Assembly: GCF_904849725.1 (NCBI RefSeq)
Contig: NC_058519.1
Location: 532,526,316 to 532,590,315, forward strand
Length of the DNA: 64,000 nt
Origin: Hordeum vulgare subsp. vulgare
Lineage: Eukaryota > Streptophyta > Magnoliopsida > Poales > Poaceae
Reading direction: 5' to 3'
Shown: piece by piece, positions 46,231-54,689 of the stretch
Layout: each line of letters opens with the position of its first letter
Position numbering within the stretch: position 1 is the stretch's first letter
Made by a program: the position numbers and the translations under genes
The notes under the pieces: generated by a model
Told to the model about the DNA's origin: nothing
The model's input: only the letters and a program-made list of their open reading frames with translations
The model's database searches: none

Positions 46231-46654
46231 TCCCTTAGTGGAATCACAGCATCTTGCATTGTGCGAGGGCGTGAGGAGATTACGGTGGCCTTAGTGGCAT
46301 CTTGGGGAGCATTGTGCCTCCACACCGTTCTAACGGAGATTAGCATCCGCAAGGGTGTGAACTTCGGGATACATCATCGTCTCCCCGTGCCTCGGTTATC
46401 TCTTACCCGAACCCTTTACTTATGCACGTTACTTTGTGATAGACATATTGTTTATTGTAATATATCTTGCTATCACTTAGTTGTTTATCTTGCTTAGCAT
46501 AAGTTGTTGGTGCACATAGGTGAGCCTAGTTGTTTGTAGGTTTTGTGCTTGACATATTAAACGTTAGTTTTATTCCGCATTTGTTCAAGCCTAAACCTTA
46601 ACTATTTTAAAGCGCCTATTCACCCCCCTCTAGGCGACATCCACGTCCTTTTCA

Positions 46655-47600
46655 GTTTGCGTTCGGCAGAGCCATTTTGTTGATGTGCATGTGGGCATGA
46701 AACGTGATGAGAGATACCTATCTTTTGAAAGAAAGAGTTTAGTTTTTCATATTCTCCACCCCAATTTGACTGTACTGCAAGTATTTTTTCTGTCAAACTT
46801 TCGTTCGACAAGGGCTTGAAAATTATGAAACACTTGAAACACATGAGAACGTTTCTTTAAAAGATAGATCCAAGTGTATTTGCTAAAGTCATCAACAAAG
46901 CTCACATAGTAAGAATGTCTACCAACAGAAGTGGGTGCTGGTCCCCATACATCGGTAAAAATAAGTTGCAAAGGTTTTGTAGACACACTAGTGGATACAA
47001 GATAAGGCAATTGATGACTTTTTGCACGTTGACATGAATCACACACAGTTTCTGAATTTCTCTCACCAACAACTGGGAGGTTATTTTTACTAAGAATTTG
47101 ATGAACAGTAGCAAACGAGGGATGACCTAGACGATTGTGCCATCGTTCAACAGAAAGCTTGATGGCACCATACACTTGTTTATTGTATTGGTAGTACCGA
47201 GGAAGCAGCGCATAGAGGCCTTGCAAGCAAACACCCCTATGAAGAATTTTCTTCATGACCTGATCCTTGATAAAAAAATAAAGGGTAAAATTCTAGAAAC
47301 ACATTATTGTCAAGAGCAATACGATGGACAGAAAGAAGGGTTTTGGAGGCATTAGGTACATGCAAGATTTCATTGAGTCCCAAGTTTTTGTGAGGGGTTT
47401 TGATAATAGAACGACCAGTATGACTAATCTCCATACCTGCACCATTTTCTGCAGTGTAGACTTGATCATTGCCACGATATTTTTCCTGCATGGTTAGCTT
47501 CTCAAGCTCCCCGGTGATGTGATTTGTTGCCCCCATGTCCATATACCAGTTAGTATCGACGCTGTAGGACACATCGGCTTCAGCTGCAACCTTCTTCTTT
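46655..47600 (-). pseudogene. Copia-3 protease and N-terminal integrase
   Basis: Protease is visible as NWYMDMGATNHITGELEKL (47570-47500); the catalytic triad DTG/DSG reads DMG. GAG-pre-integrase and integrase zinc region follow (HNRLGHPSFATVHQIL, CDSCQRAKSHQLPY; 47160-47020), then integrase core IFTDVWGPAPTS with the first Asp. The second core motif reads QSNWGGEY (about 46775), where Asp is expected, so Asn replaces a catalytic residue. The third motif QQNGSAERK contains the Glu and is cut within the next residues by the solo LTR at 46654. A frameshift separates the two core halves near 46845 and another lies near 47250. Confidence 0.88.
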
Positions 47601-47619
47601 TGGGAATTGTTATCGGCAT

Positions 47620-48670
47620 AGCGCTAGTCACAGTCTTTGGCAATGTGATTGTTTTTTTGCAGATTTGACATTTACCCTCGTAGCCATCATACCCTTGGAA
47701 ATTGGAGGTGCGCCCCCTGTTGTTGTTGCCGGGGTGGGGGGGGGGTGGGGGCGAGAGTTGTTGTTGTTGCTCGGGTTGTTCTGGTGGTAGTAGTGGCCGT
47801 TGCCACCACCACAATTGAAGTATCCGCCTCCGTTGCCGCTGGCACGGCCACCGCCGTTGTTGTAGCCGTCGTTGTTGTAGCCGCCGTTGTTGTAGCCATT
47901 GTTGTAGCCGCCGTTGTTGTAGCCGTTGTTGTAGCCGCCACCGCGGCCGCCACTGGATTGGTTGCGGTAGCCTCCTCTATTGCCGCCACCGCGACCCCTT
48001 GAGGCAGCATTTGCTGACGACTTGAAGCCGCCGTTTCCATGGAACATCTCGACTCAGTTCGCTACCAGCGAGAAGAGAGCGTCGATGGTGATAGGTTCAG
48101 TGCGGACGTCGAGGGCGGAGATGATGGGCTGGTAGTCCATGTCCAGTACGGCGACGATGAAGGAGATGAGCTCCCCATCTCCGAGAGGTTTGCCTGCTGC
48201 AGCAAGTTCATCGGAGAGAGAGAGCGCATATGACCAAAATACGCACAGGCCGATTGAGATCCTTTCTGTGCATTGGTTAGAGCAGATCGAATATTGTTGA
48301 CACGAGATAAAGATACGCCAGAGAACATGTTTGCCAAAGCAGTCCAGATGGCATGCGATGACTCGAGCGAAGCTACCTGAACCATCACTTCTTTGGACAT
48401 ATTTTGAAGGAGATATGCTACTATCTGTTGATCTTGGACTAGCCAAGGGTTATAGGCGGGATTGGGAACTAGTTGATCCTTGCCATCTTTGTCTTTGGTG
48501 GAGATTGTTTGTGGAGGATGTGCGATGGATTGATCAATATAGCCATACAAGCCGGCGCCCAGTATCTGGGATCGTGCTTGGGCTCGCGAGAGAACGTAGT
48601 TCGTCTGGGTGAGAGGCTCTGAGATATTGTACTTGAGGCCAAAGGAGGCAGCGGCGCTGGAGGTGGCCAT
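47620..48670 (-). pseudogene. Copia-3 gag
   Basis: The ATG at 48670 opens [20 protein letters not shown] and a UBN2-type gag core (...[20 protein letters not shown], ...[21 protein letters not shown]). The frame shifts near 48230-48250. It continues as a Gly/Asn/Tyr-rich nucleocapsid with repeated GYNNGGYNNG units (about 47820-47990). Then comes a zinc knuckle region CQICKK near 47660, which shifts frame again before its second half. The repeat region makes spurious Ala/Val/Thr-rich frames on both strands. Gag would coat the element RNA. Confidence 0.85.
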
Positions 48671-48880
48671 GGCAGGGGCGCTGGTGTGGTGATGATCGGG
48701 GAAGATAACGGAGATGGGAAAAGAGCGCTAGATGCTATGGAAGAGGCCTGCTCTGATTACCATGTCAAGATTATGAAGCGTCTCAACCTCTATACAGAGA
48801 GGCCCGCGGTATTTATATTGATATGAGGTTTAGGTTACATGAGTCGGTTGATCAACAACCAGAGAGATACAAGGAAGAGA

Positions 48881-50527
48881 ATTTTTTTTGGAAAAGGAGA
48901 TTAAGACCCCCGGCCTCTGCATCAATCAATGCATACAACCATCTTTATTACTTACGCAACAAAGGTCTGACAAGAACATACATCAAGCCACCCGAAGCCC
49001 CCACTCACACCTACAGAACACGATAATGTGGAGTGCTCTCACTCCCCATATCTAAAACCGGTGTCGTCGCCGATCCATCCACATAACGTATGGGAACTAA
49101 CAGCCGGTGCAGCAGACCTAAAGCGTACACCACACGCACACGTTTTAGAAGCTGCCATCATCATCCAACCGCTGACCCATCTTCAAGAGAGAAATCCGCA
49201 TCATCCATGCCAGTCCGGCCATCCGTCGACGCCACCACGGCGCCCAACGGTGCCACCTCCCTGCGCTCATCCATCCAGACGCGAAGACTCTGTAAGATCT
49301 GTCGTGCGTAGCTCCTACCGAACATGCATGACAAAGTGTAGCACCTGTCGGCCAAGCATGACCTGACATCACCACCGAAGCTCCATGCAGGACGAAGACG
49401 CTCCACCTCCTGCCTCTGTCTTCCAGCGCTTCTCCACAAACGATGCTCCTTAGAGAGGAACGACACTGCAATGCCGCCATCGTCGGATCTGGAAAACCAG
49501 ATCCTAGGGTTTCCCCTGGAGCAGCATGAGTGGATCGATCTCCCTGCGCTAATCCATCCAGACACGAAGACTCGTAAGATATGTCGTGCGTAGCACCTTC
49601 CGAACAGGCATGACAAAGCGTAGCACCTGTCGGCCAGGCATGACCTGACATCACAACCGAAGCTCCGTGCAGGACGAAGACGCTCCACCTCCTGCCTCTG
49701 TCTTCCAGCGTTGCTCCACAAACGATGCTCCCTAGAGAGGAGCGACACCGCAATGCCGCCATCGTCCGATCTGGAAAACCAGATCCTAGGGTTTCCCCTG
49801 GAGCAGCACGAGTGGATCGACAGTAGTTACACGACGAAGCCTTCATCAAGGTAAAGGCGCAGAACGCCGCCATCGTCCGCCGTCGGCTCGGTTTTTACCG
49901 GCAACTATGTCTCCCCGACTCGCAGCGAGTACTGAATCCTACGACGAGCCTAGTCATGGGATACCAAGATCCGCCGTCACTGGTGCCGCCACAAAGACCG
50001 ACCACCTGGTCCGTCATCCCCGGCAGAGGGGACGCCGCCGCCACCATGGTCGGACCCGGGTTAGCCGTCGCCGTTGCCATCGCCAAGACCGGATCTGGGC
50101 TGAACGCCGCCGCTGCCACCGCCACCGGCCACGCCCAGCTCCACCTTCATCTTTTAGCCACGTCCAGCCGACCGACACGCCACACCCAGCCAATCTCCAC
50201 CCGCGCCGCCACGCGCCGCCGCCGGAAGCTGCTACGCCGCCATGCCTTGGATCCGCATGACGCCGTTGTCGAAGCCGCCGTCCCGCACCGCACGACATCG
50301 AACGAGGAGAAGGGAAATCCCCGCCGCCGCCTACGCCGACCGGATCGGCGACGCCGGTCAGGCTTTGCCTGACCGCGTCCTTAGGCGGCGGCGAGGAAGG
50401 AGGGAGGGAGAAGAGGCTGCTCGAGGTGGTGGCTGGGGAGCCCTCCCCGTCGCCCACGGGAGCGACCTGGGAGGGTCTGATGCGATCTCCTGAGTCCATT
50501 TTAAAAATGGGGAGCTTTTTGAACTGA
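48881..50527 (-). mobile_element. LINE-type retroposon in the 5' LTR of Copia-3
   Basis: It is flanked by AAGAGA (48875-48880, 50528-50533) and absent from the matching site of the intact LTR. The left end is a T8 run. On the minus strand the element therefore ends TAAGATGG...CAGAGGCCGGGGGTCTT plus an A-tail, a common end of Triticeae non-LTR elements. The 5' part (50519 downwards) is GC-rich, with a minus ORF from ATG 50499 (MDSGDRIRPSQV..., about 161 codons) of unknown nature, possibly the start of an ORF1. No reverse transcriptase is present: a non-autonomous or internally deleted copy. Confidence 0.68.
49254..49819 (-). repeat. Tandem duplication, about 283-bp unit, inside the retroposon
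   Basis: Two successive units share CTCCCTGCGCT.ATCCATCCAG at the left, GTAGCACCTGTCGGCCA in the middle and AACCAGATCCTAGGGTTTCC at the right. Differences are scattered. The repeat explains the two similar translated blocks seen on the minus strand. Confidence 0.88.
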
Positions 50528-50555
50528 AAGAGATAAGTACAAGTTAAACCGAAAT

Positions 50556-50716
50556 ACTCCCTCCGTTCCTAAATATAAGTCTTTAAAGAGGTTTCATTAG
50601 TGGACTACATACGGATGTATATGGACATATTTTAGAGTGTAGATTCATTCATTTTGCTCCGTATGTGGACTTCTAGTGAAATATCTTAAAAGACTTATAT
50701 TTAGGAACGGAGGGAG
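50556..50716. mobile_element. Stowaway MITE, Thalos-like
   Basis: Perfect terminal repeats CTCCCTCCGTTCCTAAATAT and the inverse, TA on both sides, 161 bp. It lies in the enlarged LTR of Copia-3 and is missing from the intact LTR at the same point. Confidence 0.93.
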
Positions 50717-50842
50717 TATATCTTTAACTACCTAACCGAGTATGGTTGGCTCCGTCAGCCGTTCTAATCTGAACTTTAAATGGTTTAACAATAACATCTT
50801 TTATTAATTTGCTTATACATATCATCTTTGTTTTATACAGTG

Positions 50843-50975
50843 CAAGCCAGTCGAGCTATGCCTTTACGCCTATAACTGATTGACACAAAAAGATCAAAAC
50901 AGTATAAAAAGGATGAGACTTAAGCAATTTCAGATGTTTTGGACAATTCTAAGGTCCAAACTCCCTAATTATATA
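50843..50975. repeat. Paralogue of the region around the MITE at 37318-37790
   Basis: CAAGCCAGTCGAGCTATGCC and, further on, CAATTTCAGATGTTTTGGAC align in order with CAAGCCAGTCGGGGCATACC (37319) and CAATTTCGGAAGTTTTGGAC (about 37752). Homology covers about 130 bp excluding the MITE and then fades. The nature of the duplicated unit is unknown. Confidence 0.75.
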
Positions 50976-51505
50976 CTTGCAGCCCTAGATGTTGGCTTAA
51001 CCACCGCTTTAGACGCCCCAAAACCTGAGAATCCAACCAAATGCAACCCCTGGCTATGTAGCCCTATAAGTAGCAAGTGGGATAATAATTCCAGAGTAGA
51101 AATTGCACGTAGAGTCTTATCTCAATCATCACACCATCCTGCCATCAATCAAACACTTTTTGCTCCTGTGCTGCCTGTGCGTGCTCATCAGCCGCGAGAC
51201 ACGAGCCGGGAAAACTTGCGACCAACCGCCATTACATTAATCCCGCTAGCTTTGTGTCGTAACCGACCGTCCTAATCATCGCATCATGCAAGCGTCCCAT
51301 GTGCTTAGGGGATGTTTCTTTCCAGGTACTTTTTGATGTATGGATTAAAACAATTCCTCTTAATCCCATGTAAAAGAAATAGGAGGGACTTTTAGGGACT
51401 AAAATGAGGTATTTGGGACTAAAGAAAAAAGTCCCTATGAGAGTGACTTTTTGGGACTTTTTGACACTTTTTTCAACAGTGCCCCTACTTTTAGCATGTC
51501 ATTTA
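50976..51505. other. Gene-free stretch
   Basis: A promoter-like or intergenic sequence without a recognisable gene. From about 51306 (GGGGATGTTTCTTTCCAGG) it looks like the left arm of an older MITE with many GGGACTTTTT/AAAGTCCC words. Its right arm may be the AAGTCCTAGGACTTTTTAAA stretch near 52570. The three MITEs below would then be nested in it. Confidence 0.4.
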
Positions 51506-51892
51506 GGCCCTGTTTGGAACCACCCAGATTATATAATCTGGTTTTTATAATCTATTATGTTTTCAAATAGGATACTTTATATTGTAGATTTTAAAAACTA
51601 GATGATCAGATTATTAAAAACTCATAAGCTACTCCACCCCAGCTAAAATCAGATTATGGATTACTAATGACCTATTACCCTTGTAAACATAGAGATAATT
51701 ACCTACTGCCACCGCCATCGTCCTATTTTTATAAACAGGACAGACATGTCATTGTACAATGTAAAACCTGAATTACAGTTTATATAATCTGGCCTCCAAA
51801 CATGCCTACCTGGATTATTTTTATAAACCAGATTATATAATCTATCTTCATCATTCAGATTATTATAATCTATTGTGGTTCCAAACAGGGCC
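51506..51892. mobile_element. Tourist/Harbinger-type MITE (TSD TTA)
   Basis: Perfect terminal repeats GGCCCTGTTTGGAACCAC and GTGGTTCCAAACAGGGCC, flanked by TTA (51503-51505, 51893-51895). 387 bp, with many ATTATATAATCTGG fold-back words inside. Confidence 0.9.
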
Positions 51893-51905
51893 TTAATAAC
51901 TTCTA

Positions 51906-52063
51906 CTCCCTCCATTCCTAAATATAAGACCTTTTAGATATTACACTATATACTACATACGGATGTATGTAGTCATATTTTAGAGTGTAGATTCACTCAT
52001 TTTACTCCGTATGTAGTCTATAGTCAACACTTTAAAATGTCTTATATTTCGGAACGGAGGGAG
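51906..52063. mobile_element. Stowaway MITE, Thalos-like
   Basis: Ends CTCCCTCCATTCCTAAATAT and ATATTTCGGAACGGAGGGAG, flanked by TA. 158 bp and clearly related to the MITE at 50556. Confidence 0.92.
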
Positions 52064-52128
52064 TAGTACATTACTAGGGGTAACATGATCTTTTTGCATG
52101 TCATTTAATGACCTCTAGTCCATGTTTA

Positions 52129-52515
52129 GAGGGTGTTTGGATACGTTTTGAAGTAGAGAGTGTTTGCATGTCATTTGATGACCTTTAGTCCATGTTTAAA
52201 AGTTCTCATGACTAAAAGTAGTGAGACTAAAACTTGCTAGCCTCACCCATGCTTGGATCCAAGTACTAAAAAGACTAAAATCAAGTTAATGAACATTTAT
52301 TATCCTCCAAACCCTCCAATCCAGAACTTGCATGAGGAGTTAAATGAGGAGAGAGAGGACTAATGCACATTTTAGTAGGGGTACCCCTGACTAAAAGATT
52401 TTAGCCTCAAGACTAGTTTTAGCCTCTCTTTAGTCAGGGGTGCTTGGAACTTTAGCCTCTTAAAAAGACTAGTTTTAATCAGACTAGTTTTAGTCTCTTG
52501 GATCCAATCATCCTC
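52129..52515. mobile_element. Tourist/Harbinger-type MITE (TSD TTA), second family
   Basis: Ends GAGGGTGTTTGGATAC and (minus) GAGGATGATTGGATCC, flanked by TTA (52126-52128, 52516-52518). Inner CTAAAA/TTTTAG words form the arms. 387 bp. Confidence 0.82.
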
Positions 52516-53093
52516 TTAGTCTTTAAAAAAAAACGGGTAAAGACTAGAGACTTTTAGTTGGGACAAAAAAAAAAAGTCCTAGGACTTTTTAAAGAAAGGG
52601 CTTAATTGGTTCCATTGCGCTCACACTGCACTAAGTATCACTAGTATTCTACTACTACTCGTAATATCCATGGCTGATGGATGTGATGCAACTCCCAAAA
52701 CATTTCACTCACTTTAGGGTTACAAAGCAGTGGCCTGACCCCAAGTGCCAACCCCCGGTTGACCACTGCGACGTGAACACACGCATCGAGTGGATCATCC
52801 AGTAGCTCCTAGCTAGCTGGGGCAGAAATGTGGAGAACTGGTTTTATTTTTTATTTTTTGGAAAGTAGAACTACTTGATCGCACTAAGCTCTGTTCACCT
52901 CCCTTTTTCTTCTGTCGAGGAACACTTTCACTTTCACAAGCTCTTGCCGCATTAGACTGTGCCAAGTTCGCCTGTCGCAGTGTCCCCTACGTTGACGCCT
53001 TTGACAAACAGCCGCACGCTTCCAAAGCTTGTCCTGCTCCATTGCGTGCCACCACCTTAATCTGCCTCCCAATAGTTTGCTCGCCTCCTATCC

Positions 53094-53100
53094 TATATAC
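53094..53100 (+). promoter_or_regulatory. TATA box of the BAG-like gene
   Basis: TATATAC, preceded by C-rich sequence, about 100 bp upstream of the ATG at 53194. A transcription start about 30 bp downstream leaves a 5' leader of roughly 70 bp. It also rules out the earlier in-frame ATG at 53029. Confidence 0.65.
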
Positions 53101-53193
53101 ACACACCAAGGCCCTGTTGCTACAACAACCACCAGCTCAACTGCTTCAACGACACCAACTGCAAGGAACGACAGCAGAGTCATCCGAGCGACC

Positions 53194-54689
53194 ATGATCA
53201 AGCTGAGGTGCCCTAACCCAAAGAGGCTCTTCAGGAGGAGCTCCTCCAAGATCAGCAGCTCTGGTAGCAGCACCAGCCGCAGCAGTGACGACGGCAGCGA
53301 TGCCTCCGGTGGCATCCGTGGGGGCGGCGGCAGCGGGGAGATCGAGTGGGAGGTGCGGCCGGGGGGCATGCTGGTGCAGAGGAGGGATGGGAGGGGGGAC
53401 GTCGAGGTCATCACCGTCAGGGTGGCCACCGGTTACTCCTGGCACGAGGTCTCCATTGGAGCCACCTGCACTTTTGGTGAGTAATACCCTCGACTCTCGT
53501 CTTGCAAAGCTAAATAACAAAAGTTGATTACATTTTTCAGAGGGTAGTACTATGTCTATATGGACATGACTAGCTAGTGTGTGATTGGTAGAAATGAACG
53601 TGTTCTTCGAAAGTGGTTCATCTGGTCATGATTCCTTTTGATTGGAGCTTCTCTCATGTGCTAAGCAGTAAGCCCATCATTTCGTGCCAAAGTTGAATGA
53701 ATAATTGAATGTTCCCAAGCTCTTTAAGCACGACAAAGGCTTGAGGACTGATCGTGGGAGTGGCATCCATGCACACACTGGCACTCCTTTACATAATTCA
53801 TTCAGTTGCGAGGCATCATAAACTGCAAAAAATTCAGACAAGTTCAGTAATGCTAGTTCAGTTGTTTCACTGCGCAACCGGTTTGTAAGTATGGTATACT
53901 AAATACTGAAATTAGTTAAGTACCAATGTACCATCTCTGCAAGAACAACTCGACAGTTTAAGCATTTTCAAAAGAAGTCTGCACGTCCCTGTTCACACAG
54001 CCTGTAGCTTTCAATTGTACTTCTTTTTCTCCAAGTTGAGTGGTTGACCCGTGCGAGCTCCTGAACCTTCTCATGGTGATGTGGAGATATGCACATCCAT
54101 TAGCATGGTCTCCTCCTGACTTAAGTTATAAAACAACTGACAATAACCAGTGCTGTGCCAGCCTCTTCTTCCTAACAGCTCCACGAGTACACTAGAGTGC
54201 TAACTCATTGCGTTGTTCCTGTAATTTTTTCTTAAAAAAGATGCACGAACATGTCTGAACAACGGCGTGCAATGTGGCAGGCTTCCTGCCCTGCCAGCGC
54301 CCACACGATGGTTCAGACTAGGAACCTCAGTGGAACTTTCCTACATCTTGTTTGCTAGTAGTACAAAGAATTGTGTTCTCTTATCATTGAAATTATTAAG
54401 TTAAGTATACTTGTGTGGATCAAGGTTTAACATGTGTCTTGCAAAATTAATTTGTGCAGGTGAGCTGAAGGTGGTAGTGTCCATGGTGACGGGGCTGGAG
54501 CCGAGGGAGCAGAGGCTGCTGTTCAAGGGCAAGGAGAGGGAGGACGGCGACCACCTCCACATGGTTGGGGTGAGGGACAAGGACAAGGTGCTGCTCCTCG
54601 AGGACCCTGCCCTCAAGGACATCAAGCTCCGGGCCGCGCTCGCGGCCCAGGCCTTGCAGAGCCCGTATCAGACTTTTATCAAGGTGTAG
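53194..54689 (+). CDS. BAG1-4-like ubiquitin-like-domain protein lacking the BAG domain
   Basis: Two exons, 53194-53476 and 54460-54689, with the intron bounded by G|GTGAGT and TTTGTGCAG|. The join restores a Gly codon and gives 170 residues. Residues 1-48 are basic then Ser/Gly-rich (low complexity). Residues 49-60 hold the WEVRPGGMLVQRR signature that precedes the ubiquitin-like domain in plant BAG1-4 co-chaperones. The domain continues across the splice site to LEPREQRLLFKGKERED, HMVGVRDKDKVLLLEDP (about residue 155). The protein then stops after a short tail (QALQSPYQTFIKV). BAG1-4 proteins normally carry on into an Hsp70-binding BAG domain of about 80 residues; none follows here. Short plant proteins of this layout exist (ubiquitin-like superfamily proteins), so it is probably natural. 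Likely cytosolic or nuclear. The start is chosen over 53029 because of the TATA box and conservation. Confidence 0.88.

Larger units (their letters stand above)
43938..46654 (+). repeat. Solo LTR of an unnamed retrotransposon inside Copia-3 integrase
   Basis: 2717 bp with borders TGTTAGGGCATATATC and CACGTCCTTTTCA. Perfect 5-bp duplication GTTTG on both sides (43933-43937, 46655-46659). A TATA box TATATAAAG is at about 45589-45597 on the plus strand. The end motif CGCCTATTCACCCCCCTCTA is a familiar Triticeae LTR terminus. It carries a palindrome cluster and two tandem repeats, listed separately. No internal domain is present, so it is a solo LTR. Confidence 0.88.
41190..50790 (-). mobile_element. 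Copia element with short LTRs (Copia-3), carrying three later insertions
   Basis: Minus-strand element: 5' LTR 50790-48763, primer binding site, gag, protease, integrase, reverse transcriptase, RNase H, polypurine tract (minus GGGGGAG at 41412-41418) and 3' LTR 41411-41190. Perfect 5-bp target duplication ATAAC (41185-41189 and 50791-50795). Its core without insertions is about 5.1 kb with LTRs near 222 bp, resembling Hopscotch/Tork-type Copia elements. Later insertions are a solo LTR in integrase (43938-46654), a LINE-type retroposon (48881-50527) and a Stowaway MITE (50556-50716), both of the latter in the 5' LTR. Confidence 0.92.
48763..50790 (-). repeat. 5' LTR of Copia-3, enlarged to 2.03 kb by insertions
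   Basis: The outer parts (48763-48880, 50528-50555, 50717-50790) match the 222-bp LTR in order. The additional 1.8 kb is a retroposon and a MITE. The primer binding site (minus TGGTAATCAGAGCAG, about 48748-48762) adjoins 48763 and is the initiator-Met type with one extra base. Confidence 0.9.

Noticed and set aside
47649..48002. Ala/Val- and Thr/Ala-rich ORFs on both strands
   Set aside because: Shadows of the GYNNGG repeat in the Copia-3 nucleocapsid.
53029..53193. Earlier in-frame ATG for the BAG-like gene
   Set aside because: It lies upstream of the TATA box at 53094, and the extra residues do not resemble BAG-family N-termini.
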